A stretch of 64,000 nt of DNA, taken from the IMG/VR virus record IMGVR_UViG_3300050821_009094, positions 1 to 64,000 of that record. One strand, written 5' to 3'. Position 1 is the first letter of the stretch; every line of letters starts with the position of its first letter. Below are positions 1 to 7,356 of this stretch, piece after piece. Under the pieces are notes generated by a model. It had not been told where the DNA came from. It searched no databases and saw only the letters and a program-made list of their open reading frames with translations. The stretch is from a virus. A program made the translations under genes and the position numbers.

Positions 1-21
1 AATCAGTAGTCAGGGGGAAAG

Positions 22-138
22 ATGTATAGCTGGGATTGGAAGTTTTGGCGGCGCTGGGTGGACTTCTATCGTTCCGAATGCGGCGGCTGGTATTTGAAGT
101 TCGGCCGGCGCGGCTACCACATCATTCGTGACCACTAG
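22..138 (+). CDS. small basic hypothetical protein
   Basis: A 38-residue ORF starting MYSWDWKFWRRW, rich in Trp, Tyr and Arg, preceded by a purine-rich GGGGGAAAG ribosome site. It is the first complete gene at the left edge and reads in the same direction as the small genes after it. I do not recognise it. It is short enough to be chance, but the ribosome site and its place in a string of overlapping mini-genes support it. Confidence 0.5.
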   Translation: MYSWDWKFWRRWVDFYRSECGGWYLKFGRRGYHIIRDH

Positions 139-161
139 CATCACAACAGCAGGAGACTGAA

Positions 162-368
162 ATGCCACGAGGCGCACCCGCACAGGTCATGGGCATCTGG
201 CTCAAGCGCGTCGGCGATTACGCCGTTGTCACCGCTGAGGACATCTATGGTCACGAGGTCGAATTGATCCGTGAGCATATCGAAGGTCCATTTAGTCACA
301 ACATCAGCGAGCACGGCATCAATAAGCTGTTCGGCGAGGAATACTGGCGCCGGACAAAAGCCAGTTAA
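162..368 (+). CDS. hypothetical protein, 68 aa
   Basis: ATG follows an AGGAGA ribosome site with good spacing. The 68-residue product is mixed in charge, has no membrane segment and shows no motif I recognise. It is the second gene of a small-gene + strand operon. Such strings are typical of phage early or accessory regions. Function unknown. Confidence 0.65.
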   Translation: MPRGAPAQVMGIWLKRVGDYAVVTAEDIYGHEVELIREHIEGPFSHNISEHGINKLFGEEYWRRTKAS

Positions 369-374
369 ACCCCC

Positions 375-482
375 ATGAGCACGCCACTTTGGTTTTGGGC
401 AGAGACAGCACAGCCGATCGCGCTGTATGCTCGGGAATGGCGCTATGGGATCAACGTCAAATTTTATAGGCAGCGTCGATGA
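375..482 (+). CDS. hypothetical mini-protein, 35 aa
   Basis: A 35-codon ORF (MSTPLWFWAETAQP...) whose TGA overlaps the ATG of the next gene (479). The overlap and shared direction suggest translational coupling. No recognisable domain. Its short length limits certainty. Confidence 0.45.
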   Translation: MSTPLWFWAETAQPIALYAREWRYGINVKFYRQRR

Positions 483-655
483 TTAAGCCTCCAACTGACA
501 AACAGATCGAGGCTGCATTGCGGGCGTGGTTCAAGTTAGAGCCGCGCGAGCCTCTGGACTTTACAAGCAACCAGGAGCGCGAGGCCATGTATAGGGATAT
601 GGAAGCCACGTTGATTGCGGCTGCTGACACCGAGTTAACCGGGAGCAACAAATGA
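479..655 (+). CDS. hypothetical protein, 58 aa
   Basis: Starts at an ATG overlapping the end of the previous ORF and ends in an ATGA overlap with the next gene at 652, so it is locked into the operon at both ends. The product (MIKPPTDKQIEAALRAW...) is acidic and helical, with a repeated Glu/Ala/Arg pattern and no membrane segment. Function not recognised; a small regulatory or host-interaction protein is possible. Confidence 0.65.
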   Translation: MIKPPTDKQIEAALRAWFKLEPREPLDFTSNQEREAMYRDMEATLIAAADTELTGSNK

Positions 656-855
656 CAGACATAGTAGGCTGCTTTCCTGTCTCGGCTTCAATGGTTTCGT
701 TGGCCCATGAAGCATTCGGCGATGGCCATACAAAGGTTATAGGGGTGACCATTCAAATCCTGGTCGAGACGGATCACGTAAAAGAGCTGCCGCAGCCTTG
801 GCGAAAACTGGCGGAAGCTCAACTTTATAAGGCCGCAGTCGAGAGCGATAGATGA
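652..855 (+). CDS. hypothetical protein, 67 aa
   Basis: ATG overlaps the preceding stop by four bases. The 67-residue soluble product (MTDIVGCFPVSASMVS...) has no recognised motif. It is one of the small overlapping genes of the left + operon. Confidence 0.65.
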   Translation: MTDIVGCFPVSASMVSLAHEAFGDGHTKVIGVTIQILVETDHVKELPQPWRKLAEAQLYKAAVESDR

Positions 856-891
856 CGGCTTATCCCTGATTACTTTAAGCAGGAAACCGAA

Positions 892-972
892 ATGAGAAGT
901 GGGAAACCGCAAGGCGCGGTAGGGTCGGAACGAGGACGCGCTAAACTCATTGCCTCGCCGACATCGGAATAA
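892..972 (+). CDS. basic mini-protein, 26 aa
   Basis: A 26-codon ORF (MRSGKPQGAVGSERGR...) between the 652 and 988 genes, with only a weak purine-rich site (CAGGAAAC) upstream. Strongly basic. It may be a real micro-protein or a chance ORF; it is the only start I see in the gap. Confidence 0.3.
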   Translation: MRSGKPQGAVGSERGRAKLIASPTSE

Positions 973-987
973 CCAAAGGAGCTGGGA

Positions 988-1347
988 ATGACCGTGGCTG
1001 AAATCACTAACGAAGAAGGCGTAAAGATCGCCAATGTGCTCGGAGAAATGTTTGTTGATAAAACCGAGCGTCTAACACGAGCAGAAGCCGCCGAGCAGGC
1101 ATTAGGTCATGCCTTGGAAGTCATGACTCATGACCGCGACTATTGGCGAAGGCGTTGCGAGGACACCGAGCGCGAGCGAGACGCCGATAGAGAGCGCGCC
1201 GAAGTATATCTGAGGCAATGGAAGGGTGTCAGAGCCATAGCAAACGAAGCTGTGAACTACGAGAAGCATTCCAGAGAATCGCCAATGGAAGACGAAAAGG
1301 TGAAGCTGTTGGGTGCCAAGTTCGGGGCGGATAACAGGCAAAATTAA
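988..1347 (+). CDS. coiled-coil hypothetical protein, 119 aa
   Basis: Preceded by a clear AAAGGAG ribosome site. The middle (about residues 30-90) is a highly charged Glu/Arg-rich helix (ERERDADRERAEVYLRQW) with heptad-like spacing, typical of a coiled coil. No catalytic motif. It is the last gene of the left + operon: its TAA lies at the foot of the terminator hairpin at 1346. Likely structural or scaffolding in a regulatory complex, but the function is not identified. Confidence 0.7.
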   Translation: MTVAEITNEEGVKIANVLGEMFVDKTERLTRAEAAEQALGHALEVMTHDRDYWRRRCEDTERERDADRERAEVYLRQWKGVRAIANEAVNYEKHSRESPMEDEKVKLLGAKFGADNRQN

Positions 1348-1369
1348 CCCGCCATTTGCGGCGGGTTTT
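1346..1369 (+). terminator. intrinsic terminator of left + operon
   Basis: Perfect 8-bp stem AACCCGCC / GGCGGGTT with a six-base loop, followed by TTTTC. It sits directly after the stop of the 988 gene. A-rich sequence on the other side means it could also stop leftward transcripts leaving the 1375 gene, so it probably separates the two convergent operons. Confidence 0.85.
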
Positions 1370-1374
1370 CATCG

Positions 1375-1836
1375 TCAGGCAGGAATCGTACCGGGTGGCG
1401 GGGTCGGCTTAGATTGCATGAAGTCCGGCAGTATCGAAGCCTTTGTTTCGGGCTTGACCGGATCGCCTTTGACTTCGACCGGCTTCGGCGGATCGACGCG
1501 TTTCCACGACTTGGAGCCGACTGCTCCCTCGACCGCGGTGACGCGCTTCTCCAGATCCTCGACCTTCTTGCCGTCACTGTCCGGCTTGGCGACGATCTCG
1601 GCGATGCGGGTGGCGTGGGTATCACGGTCCTGGGCCAGCGAGCCGATCGAGACGCCATGAGCATGTTGCGTTGCGTCAAGAACGCTAACAGCGTGCTTAT
1701 AGCCAAGGCTGGAGGCTTCGAGGTTCTTGATGCGCTCGTTCTGTTCTACCATGAGTTCAAGGACTTGCAGCATGTCGGGAGACTCGAAGTGTTGGGCTTT
1801 GAGGGCGGTAACCGCGTCCTCGAATTTGGTAGGCAT
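1375..1836 (-). CDS. coiled-coil hypothetical protein, 153 aa
   Basis: The last gene of the long leftward late cluster. ATG at 1836 follows a GAAAGAGGAAAA ribosome site. It is helical with coiled-coil potential from about residues 20 to 110 and a Pro/Lys-rich C-terminal tail. No catalytic or membrane signal. It lies next to the terminator and outside the virion gene order, so it may be accessory. Function unknown. Confidence 0.7.
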   Translation of the reverse strand: MPTKFEDAVTALKAQHFESPDMLQVLELMVEQNERIKNLEASSLGYKHAVSVLDATQHAHGVSIGSLAQDRDTHATRIAEIVAKPDSDGKKVEDLEKRVTAVEGAVGSKSWKRVDPPKPVEVKGDPVKPETKASILPDFMQSKPTPPPGTIPA

Positions 1837-1894
1837 TGGGTTTTCCTCTTTCGGTATAGCTCTGGTCCGTGGATAACGCCGAAAGTTAAAATTG

Positions 1895-1912
1895 GTTCCA
1901 GGAACTTATAAG
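1895..1912 (+). promoter_or_regulatory. candidate promoter with 11-bp palindrome
   Basis: The palindrome GTTCC-A-GGAAC (1895-1905) is followed directly by TATAAG, a good -10 match, upstream of the + strand membrane gene starting at 1965. No convincing -35 box is present, so activation or weak constitutive use would be needed. This is the only regulatory-looking sequence between the divergent 1375 and 1965 genes. Confidence 0.3.
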
Positions 1913-1964
1913 GCATTACCGTGTTGTAGCTATGCGCCCCCCTGTGGGGGCAGGAGTTCTCAAA

Positions 1965-2234
1965 ATGTGCTTCTCATGGGATTTCATCAGGCAGTGCTTG
2001 ATCTTCCTGGTGGTGATTTGTGCCATTATTGCTATCTTGCAGATTATCATTCCATACGTCTTCAGTAAGATTGGCTTTACGGGCGGCGCCGGTTGGAACG
2101 TCGTTGTCCAGGTCGTTCGCATCTTCATCTGGGCGCTCGTCGCCATCTTCGTCATTATTTTCTGTTTCGAGATCATCGCCTGCCTGTGGTCGTATGTGGG
2201 CGGGGTGCCGCTGTTGCATAGAGGCAATTATTGA
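1965..2234 (+). CDS. small two-helix membrane protein
   Basis: I chose ATG 1965 (MCFSWDFIRQ...) over ATG 1932 because AGGAG lies eight bases upstream of it. The 89-residue product has two long hydrophobic helices (about residues 8-32 and 50-75) and little else. It is a + strand insert beside leftward lysis genes. Roles such as holin, antiholin or superinfection membrane protein are possible, but I see no diagnostic motif. Confidence 0.65.
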   Translation: MCFSWDFIRQCLIFLVVICAIIAILQIIIPYVFSKIGFTGGAGWNVVVQVVRIFIWALVAIFVIIFCFEIIACLWSYVGGVPLLHRGNY

Positions 2235-2353
2235 TGAACACGACGGCACTTATCGGCTTGATTCTGGCGGTTGTAGCTGTGGCTATCGGTTTGGAGCAGC
2301 TAACCGCCTGGATCTGGCCGCCGCCCGTGATCGGCGCCTGCCTGTGTTGCTAG
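2234..2353 (+). CDS. single-helix membrane mini-protein
   Basis: A 39-residue ORF coupled to the previous gene by a TGATG overlap. The N-terminal two thirds are hydrophobic (LIGLILAVVAVAIGL), and the protein ends in a Cys-rich tail (GACLCC). It is likely membrane inserted. Function unknown; the tight coupling suggests a partner of the 1965 protein. Confidence 0.5.
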   Translation: MNTTALIGLILAVVAVAIGLEQLTAWIWPPPVIGACLCC

Positions 2354-2357
2354 AACC

Positions 2358-2465
2358 GTGAAATGGCGCCGTCAATTTGCAGGAGCTGCCCAGCGCCTCG
2401 CCCTTGGCTTCGGCATCGTCGCTCTTATTCTTTTGGCGGCTTGGTTCGCAGGTCAAACACCTTGA
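2358..2465 (+). CDS. GTG-start single-helix mini-protein
   Basis: GTG at 2358 opens a 35-residue ORF with a basic N-terminus (MKWRRQ), a hydrophobic helix (LALGFGIVALILLAAWF) and a short tail. It follows the 2234 ORF by four bases. Its last 41 bases run antisense to the zinc-ribbon gene 2425-2604, so the two genes converge and overlap. Moderately supported by the positive-inside membrane pattern. Confidence 0.4.
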   Translation: MKWRRQFAGAAQRLALGFGIVALILLAAWFAGQTP

Positions 2466-2604
2466 CCAGGACTTCTCCGCACTTGGCGCAATCATAGTAG
2501 TGAAATGCGATCGGCTCTGTCTGGTGCCGCTCAATTCTCGCGTCTGGAATTGTAGTCCCGCATTTCGGGCATTTACCATTGGCGGGAAAATAGACACTTG
2601 GCAC
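2425..2604 (-). CDS. GTG-start zinc-ribbon mini-protein, 59 aa
   Basis: An ORF with no ATG: the only usable start in the frame is GTG 2604, four bases beyond the stop of the 2609 gene. The product has two cysteine knuckles, KCPKCG (about residues 11-16) and CAKCG (about 39-43), the usual four-Cys zinc ribbon, separated by a His/Tyr-containing loop. It is probably a small nucleic-acid or protein adaptor. No strong ribosome site is visible, so coupling to the upstream gene is likely. Confidence 0.6.
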   Translation of the reverse strand: MPSVYFPANGKCPKCGTTIPDARIERHQTEPIAFHYYDCAKCGEVLVKVFDLRTKPPKE

Positions 2605-2608
2605 AGCG

Positions 2609-3028
2609 TCACGCTGGTTTGTGCAATAATACCGCCGAGATCAATGACACAATACCAATAGCTCCAACAATATAAGCTCCGACAGTTGCCCAATCCTTAC
2701 GGCCAAGATCGGAAACCCGGTCTTTCAAATCGTCGATCTTTTCATCCAAGCTTTCAATCTGCTTGGCAAACGCCGCGCTCATCTTGTCGTTGGCAATATT
2801 GTTGCTGTCATTTTGCTGCTTGACTAGCTCCTGCGCAGCCTTCAAGGCTGCAGCGAGCGCCGTATCGCGGCCGTCGAATTTCTCGGTAACAAGTTCCTTA
2901 AAACCGCTTAGCTTGGTATCAAATAGCTTTTCAATATCGTTTTTTGCCGCTGTGACTGCATCCGTTGTTAGTTTGGTCGGATCAGGAACTGGCACAAATC
3001 CTGTTGTCTGTATTAGTTTCTCAGCCAT
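2609..3028 (-). CDS. coiled-coil protein with C-terminal membrane anchor
   Basis: 139 residues. A long charged helix with coiled-coil character covers about residues 20-110, and a hydrophobic segment near the C-terminus (VGAYIVGAIGIVSLISAVLL) precedes a short basic tail. It lies in the lysis region, six bases after the 3034 gene. This architecture fits a tail-anchored lysis or spanin-like accessory protein, but no spanin signature (lipobox, signal peptide) is seen. Confidence 0.65.
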   Translation of the reverse strand: MAEKLIQTTGFVPVPDPTKLTTDAVTAAKNDIEKLFDTKLSGFKELVTEKFDGRDTALAAALKAAQELVKQQNDSNNIANDKMSAAFAKQIESLDEKIDDLKDRVSDLGRKDWATVGAYIVGAIGIVSLISAVLLHKPA

Positions 3029-3033
3029 AGCAC

Positions 3034-3477
3034 TTAGTGTTTCGTTTGAAACCCGCCACCAACCGCTACCCCACCCCCCGATCCAGGACCAGAGATCGGC
3101 GCTGCCACGCGCAGCGCATCCACCTGGTTCGAGATCTTGGTGAGCGTGTCGGCAATCATCTGTTCCCGCTGTTCTTCCAGGGCTAGTTTCGAGGTCACAT
3201 CGCTGACCTTTTGATCCAGCGCCCCCCGCTTGTTGTCCTGGTCCTTGAAGGCGTCCTTGATGTCCTTGATAGCAGTTTCGAAGGTGTTTTTCACTGACGA
3301 AATGTCGCGATTACCCTCGACCTGGCCCCAGACCACGAACCCCCAACCCGCCGCGACCGACAGCATGATAATACCTCCGATCACCATCTGCTTGACGCTC
3401 ATACTGACGGTCGAGTCGGGCGAGATGGTGCCGCCCCCATTGCGTCCTTGACGTTTCTGGGGGCGGCGCCTGGGCAT
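3034..3477 (-). CDS. membrane-anchored coiled-coil protein
   Basis: 147 residues. A very basic N-terminus (PRRRPQKRQGR) comes first, then one membrane helix at about residues 29-51, then a coiled coil to about 120 and a Gly-rich tail. Topology by the positive-inside rule puts the coiled coil in the periplasm, as in an inner-membrane spanin subunit. It lies directly downstream of the outer-membrane barrel gene 3478. An i-spanin role is inference from layout; family not recognised. Confidence 0.65.
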   Translation of the reverse strand: MPRRRPQKRQGRNGGGTISPDSTVSMSVKQMVIGGIIMLSVAAGWGFVVWGQVEGNRDISSVKNTFETAIKDIKDAFKDQDNKRGALDQKVSDVTSKLALEEQREQMIADTLTKISNQVDALRVAAPISGPGSGGGVAVGGGFQTKH

Positions 3478-4293
3478 TTAGAAGTCGTACCGGATGTACG
3501 CCTTGTACTGGGTGCCGATGTTGGCGCTTGCGTTGAGCGTCAGCGGAGCGCCATTCGTGGCAAACACGTTGTCGAAGGTGAAGCCGCGGGTTGGCCAGTC
3601 CACGGCCACGCCGAGATCCAGTGCGCCGCCGTTGGGCTTCCCGGTGGAGTCGATCGTCTGCCACAGGTAACCGGTACGGATGCCAGGAGCGACGCCAACG
3701 GACGTGCCGGCGCCTTGGGCAAGTCCGGTGCCGCTGATGCCGAACTCGGTCACAAACGCCCCGAAGTACTCTCGCGGTGTGACCGCAACGGCGACGTTAG
3801 ATGGGAGCTGCGGCGTGAACGCCGGGAACGGATTGGCGATACCAAGCCGGGTCATGAGCAGCGATACCAGGTCGGCGCCAACGTCAACGCCCTGCATCGA
3901 GGACCAGCGCGAGGCCACCCCAAAGCTTGCCGCACCCGTAGTGGGGGTCGCAGAAGTACTCACGCCACCACTGATGTTCTGGAAAGAACCGCTGACATAA
4001 ACGCGCGCCCATTGGGCAATGCCCGCGATGGAGGCGTTTCCCCAAATATAGCCGCCTTCGAGATCAATCGACTGGCCGGCAGCGACAAGGTTGTTGCTGA
4101 CAAGTGAAGTGGCAAACACGTTGTTATTGACGTTGGCCTGATCGACGCCGGACGTAGTACCGACGCCCCAGTACCAGCCGGATCCAGTGACGGTGAGGAA
4201 CGGGGTAGGCGCTGCTTTGACAGCCATATCGGCCGCCACGGCAGGAAGAACCAGCGCAATCAGTGCGGCGCTGGAAAGCAAGAATTTACGCAT
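3478..4293 (-). CDS. outer-membrane beta-barrel protein with signal peptide
   Basis: 271 residues. A textbook signal peptide (MRKFLLSSAALIALVLPAVA, cleavage before AD at 21) is followed by alternating Gly/aromatic strands and ends in RYDF, the terminal Phe expected for BAM-dependent outer-membrane insertion. The style resembles Rhizobiales outer-membrane proteins. ATG 4293 has an AGGAGA site. A porin-like gene inside a phage lysis block is unusual. It could mask the host receptor (superinfection exclusion), alter permeability at lysis, or be a host gene picked up by transfer. The exact barrel family is not assigned. Confidence 0.75.
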   Translation of the reverse strand: MRKFLLSSAALIALVLPAVAADMAVKAAPTPFLTVTGSGWYWGVGTTSGVDQANVNNNVFATSLVSNNLVAAGQSIDLEGGYIWGNASIAGIAQWARVYVSGSFQNISGGVSTSATPTTGAASFGVASRWSSMQGVDVGADLVSLLMTRLGIANPFPAFTPQLPSNVAVAVTPREYFGAFVTEFGISGTGLAQGAGTSVGVAPGIRTGYLWQTIDSTGKPNGGALDLGVAVDWPTRGFTFDNVFATNGAPLTLNASANIGTQYKAYIRYDF

Positions 4294-4350
4294 GGTGTAT
4301 CTCCTGAAAGGGGCCTGATGCCCGAGGGGATACTACCTGCGATCTTAGTG

Positions 4351-4500
4351 TCATTTCCGCAACACCGACACTTTATCTGTTAGATAAGCCGTGCCCGCCG
4401 GCCCGGCCGGCGGCTTCTTTTTGTGCGGGACCGGCAGGTCGGCGGCATAGGCCGACGTCACGAGCAAGGCGGTGATCAGGAGCACCATAAATCTGAGCAT
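4351..4500 (-). CDS. small exported protein, 49 aa
   Basis: ATG 4500 starts a 49-residue product with a signal peptide (MLRFMVLLITALLVTSAYA, cleavage before AD) and a short Pro/Lys-rich mature part (PHKKKPPAGP). Size and Pro content resemble an outer-membrane spanin, but there is no lipobox cysteine. It lies between the holin-like and barrel genes. Confidence 0.55.
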   Translation of the reverse strand: MLRFMVLLITALLVTSAYAADLPVPHKKKPPAGPAGTAYLTDKVSVLRK

Positions 4501-4502
4501 GA

Positions 4503-4823
4503 TCAGCTACCAATCGCGCCGCCGCCGACTACGCCAGGAGCTGCGGCGCCAACCGGAGCCGCCTTAGCAGCTACCACTGCCGCCGCGCTCGTGTGCTTGG
4601 CCGTCAGCTTTTTCAAAAGACTGTCGGCAATGATGTAACCGCCTGTTGTCCACCACCCCCAGGCAATGCCGCCCAGCGTCATACCGGCGCCAATGAATGC
4701 CGTCACCTGAGCTTCATCAGTAATGATGCCTCTGGCGAGCAAGTACATCCCGGCGGTGCGCAGTACGTCACGCGCGCCTTGAGCTACTAACGGCTGAAGT
4801 GCACTCCAAGTGGTTTGGTCCAT
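4503..4823 (-). CDS. putative phage holin (Pam3 gp28-like)
   Basis: 106 residues. The N-terminal half is amphipathic, then a Gly/Trp-rich hydrophobic stretch (IGAGMTLGGIAWGWW, about residues 44-58) and an Ala/Gly/Val-rich C-terminal region. The pattern resembles the Pam3 gp28 family of putative holins as I remember it. It sits downstream of the endolysin in the lysis block, which supports a role in timing membrane permeabilisation. Assignment is by architecture and context. Confidence 0.6.
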   Translation of the reverse strand: MDQTTWSALQPLVAQGARDVLRTAGMYLLARGIITDEAQVTAFIGAGMTLGGIAWGWWTTGGYIIADSLLKKLTAKHTSAAAVVAAKAAPVGAAAPGVVGGGAIGS

Positions 4824-4830
4824 TTTAGCC

Positions 4831-5070
4831 TCACTGGTTTCCTTGGTTGACTGGTTTAAAGGACACTATGCCACCCCACCAAAAATGACAGCACAAAAAG
4901 CCGGTAAGGAAGCCAGCAATCCATGGGAATGGAGGGAAATCGGCTGTAACAGTCCAGACGAAACGCGAGAGTGTCGAAGTATTCTCGTGCAGCGACCAGC
5001 CCTCCATGATTGAGAAACTGACCACAATCAGGAGCAACCAGACTGCCCATTTGATACTGCCTTTCATCAT
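4831..5070 (-). CDS. two-helix membrane protein of the lysis block
   Basis: 79 residues with two hydrophobic helices (about residues 7-22 and 47-66), the second rich in Phe, Cys and Trp. The start overlaps the endolysin stop by four bases, so it is translated with the lysin. A second holin or antiholin is plausible. No family recognised. Confidence 0.65.
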   Translation of the reverse strand: MMKGSIKWAVWLLLIVVSFSIMEGWSLHENTSTLSRFVWTVTADFPPFPWIAGFLTGFLCCHFWWGGIVSFKPVNQGNQ

Positions 5071-5645
5071 GTCACTACCCCCGTTGAAGCCATTTTAAGC
5101 GCCTGCGTCCCGATCTCCTTCGACCGGCGAATCCAGTCAGTACCGAAATACTTGAACGTTGTCAGTGAGCGGTAGTACGCCTCGCGCGCTGCGGTGAAAG
5201 CGTTGATCATGCCGGTTACGTTAGAGATGGCAGCAACTGCAGCATCCGTCTGCGATCCCCACATACCATCGGCCGCAATGTTGAGGGAGCGCTGCAACAG
5301 GATCGTGGACCTGCGTGGCCCGGCGTTCACGTTCTCATCGAACACGCATAGATTAAAGCCAGCCGGCAGCTTGTCGCAATTGGGCTGCCAGTACGAATCT
5401 AGGTAGATCGTCTCGCCTTGTATCTGCGTGATCTTGCGCACATCGACGATCGGCAAGCCTTGGGCTTTCAGCCACAGATCGTACTCGTTGCCGGTGATCC
5501 CGCATTGCGTCTCACCGCCGGGATCGTGCGGGTCATCGTCGAAATTGCGCGGGTTGGACCAGTCGGCGGCCGTGCCAGTGTAGACGTTGCATTCCTGTTG
5601 CAACGTGAACGGCAGGCAGGCGAGGAAATTTTTAAGGTCAGCCAT
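5067..5645 (-). CDS. endolysin, GH108-type lysozyme with peptidoglycan-binding C-terminus
   Basis: 192 residues, normal for the GH108 plus PG_binding_3 family. The N-terminal signature is visible as Glu18, then DPGG (about 41-44) and CGIT (48-51). The middle NAGP/LQRSLN region resembles the PG-binding half. It would cut the glycan strand of host peptidoglycan at lysis. Odd feature: the usual Glu-Gly-Gly at the catalytic Glu is replaced by Glu-Cys, with a longer loop before DPGG. No signal peptide, so it needs the holin. Start overlaps the 5638 gene. Confidence 0.85.
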   Translation of the reverse strand: MADLKNFLACLPFTLQQECNVYTGTAADWSNPRNFDDDPHDPGGETQCGITGNEYDLWLKAQGLPIVDVRKITQIQGETIYLDSYWQPNCDKLPAGFNLCVFDENVNAGPRRSTILLQRSLNIAADGMWGSQTDAAVAAISNVTGMINAFTAAREAYYRSLTTFKYFGTDWIRRSKEIGTQALKMASTGVVT

Positions 5646-5757
5646 TTTTCCTCACCCACGCAGCGAAATGCTCGTTCTTCATGTGCTCATGCCATTGCTT
5701 CTCGGTCATCTGGCCGGACAAATAGCAGGCGAGGATGAGATCATAGCGGTGGCTCAT
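5638..5757 (-). CDS. small acidic-basic hypothetical protein, 39 aa
   Basis: ATG 5757 overlaps the stop of the 5754 gene (ATGA), and the stop overlaps the endolysin start. Product MSHRYDLILACYLSG... ends WVRKNG. No membrane helix. The double overlap with real genes makes it likely to be expressed. Function unknown. Confidence 0.6.
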   Translation of the reverse strand: MSHRYDLILACYLSGQMTEKQWHEHMKNEHFAAWVRKNG

Positions 5758-5954
5758 TTGGGCGCCTCACATTTAGCTTTCGCTTCGTCTAACTGCTTTT
5801 GCAAGTCGACGATTTGTTTGGCCTGGGCTTCGACTGTCAGCGCCCATTGAGCGATGACACCATTGATTGCCAGCGCGGTTTGCGACGGGGTGCGTTGCTC
5901 TTGCGCTAACGCCGGGGAGCTGAATAGTAAGGCCACGCCAATTAAGAATTTCAT
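5754..5954 (-). CDS. exported helical protein, 66 aa
   Basis: Signal peptide MKFLIGVALLFSSPALA (cleavage before QE) followed by a single amphipathic helix with heptads (IVDLQKQLDEAKAK). It is adjacent to the endolysin. A periplasmic helical protein here could be a spanin component, though no lipobox or membrane anchor remains after cleavage. It is part of the unusual run of exported proteins. Confidence 0.65.
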   Translation of the reverse strand: MKFLIGVALLFSSPALAQEQRTPSQTALAINGVIAQWALTVEAQAKQIVDLQKQLDEAKAKCEAPK

Positions 5955-5961
5955 ATTTCAC

Positions 5962-7356
5962 CTAGCAGTGCGTGACGATGCCGTTGACGCTGGCGAAACT
6001 TGAAGTTGGCGACCCAGTGCAAGACAGACCAGTATGGGCGCCCACAATAAAAGCCTGTCCTGTGACTACTCCCGTGGGACTAACCACAAATCCAGGCGTA
6101 AAGATCGCTGCGGTCGTGAATGTAGCGCTGCCCCATTGTAGCCCATAGCTGTGGGTTCCAGACGGGGCAAGCCACATATTCGTTGCGCTGCTGTTCGATT
6201 GAATATCGGCAGTGTTGATACTGGCAGCATAAAAAGCGAGGCCAACATCCCAGTATGCAACGAAATCTGCTGAACGTATTTCGACGCCGACGCCACCGTT
6301 ATTGTGCCCTGTACCGCCATAGTAGGCCAGGTCAAGCCCGACAAAAAGATTTGGGGTGCCAACTGGATTAAACAGCGCCGGTGCCCCAGTTAAGTTCTGT
6401 ATATCGCCACTGAGAAAAACAGCACCGTTGCCAACAGTCGTCGCTTCCGTCACCCCAAACATATCATAGCCGATATGACCTTGGTTGACATCGCCTGACT
6501 GTACCGACGCGGCGTAAAAAGCCACGTTGTCGTTCGTGGATCCCGTGCCGCTTGTGTTGGTGGTGACGAAAACTTTCAGCCCGTTTAATTGCTGGGTGTT
6601 GTTGGTGGTAGCGTCAATTCGCATCACTGAACCAAGCGAACCATCGCCCGAACTCGTTCCATTGACGATGCTCTCGGTTCTGCTGATCTGTACGGTTGGC
6701 GTGTTGCCCGCAATAATCGGGTGCGCAGAACTGCCCGACTCGATCAGCAATTCGTTTGGTGTATTGGCGGAAGGCAGCAGCGTGCTGTTCGGTCCAAGAA
6801 TGGAGAATAGATCGGGGCTGACGACATTCGTACCCGAAAAGGTGTTGTTGCCCGTAAGCGTATTATTACCATCGAGAAGTACGAGATCACTTCCCAACAC
6901 GCCCGAGTCGCTCAACAATGACCCAGATGTGTTGTTGAACAAGGCGACATCTCCTACTGTCGATGAAACCGGTCCAACAATTCCGCCAACGGTGTAGGGA
7001 AAATTATAAGTCGTGCCGTTGAGCACGATCGAGAACGGCTGTGGCGTGTCGGTGCCGAAATTCTGGATGACCAAGCTCACGCCGGTTGCGTCGCTGATGT
7101 TCCAACAGACCTGCTGATAGCCCGGCGCTGTCGGCGGTGCGGTACTCTGGCAGATCGTCTGGCCTTGTCCGACCACGCCAAGGCTGGTCAGGAAGCCGTT
7201 AGCAGCGGTACCGGCGTCCTGGATGATGCCATTGGTCGTCCAGGATGCTGCGTGGCCCGGCGTGACGTTACCCGATTGTTTGACCGCATTACCGGTTTGA
7301 CCAAGCGCCGGCAGGCACGTCGCCAGCAACAGAAAGACACTAAGGAAGCGGCTCAT
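5962..7356 (-). CDS. exported fibre-like protein with QSG/PGH module
   Basis: 464 residues. A signal peptide (MSRFLSVFLLLATCLPALG) is followed by the QSGNVTPGHAASWTTNGII module (about residues 27-45), which also opens the 7340 and 13737 proteins. A small beta domain with two Cys (about 65-110) and a long Ser/Thr/Asn/Gly-rich beta region follow. Composition is that of a fibre or spike shaft. No enzymatic motif seen. Start overlaps the 7340 gene by 17 bases. Virion fibre versus secreted protein cannot be decided from sequence. Confidence 0.7.
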   Translation of the reverse strand: MSRFLSVFLLLATCLPALGQTGNAVKQSGNVTPGHAASWTTNGIIQDAGTAANGFLTSLGVVGQGQTICQSTAPPTAPGYQQVCWNISDATGVSLVIQNFGTDTPQPFSIVLNGTTYNFPYTVGGIVGPVSSTVGDVALFNNTSGSLLSDSGVLGSDLVLLDGNNTLTGNNTFSGTNVVSPDLFSILGPNSTLLPSANTPNELLIESGSSAHPIIAGNTPTVQISRTESIVNGTSSGDGSLGSVMRIDATTNNTQQLNGLKVFVTTNTSGTGSTNDNVAFYAASVQSGDVNQGHIGYDMFGVTEATTVGNGAVFLSGDIQNLTGAPALFNPVGTPNLFVGLDLAYYGGTGHNNGGVGVEIRSADFVAYWDVGLAFYAASINTADIQSNSSATNMWLAPSGTHSYGLQWGSATFTTAAIFTPGFVVSPTGVVTGQAFIVGAHTGLSCTGSPTSSFASVNGIVTHC

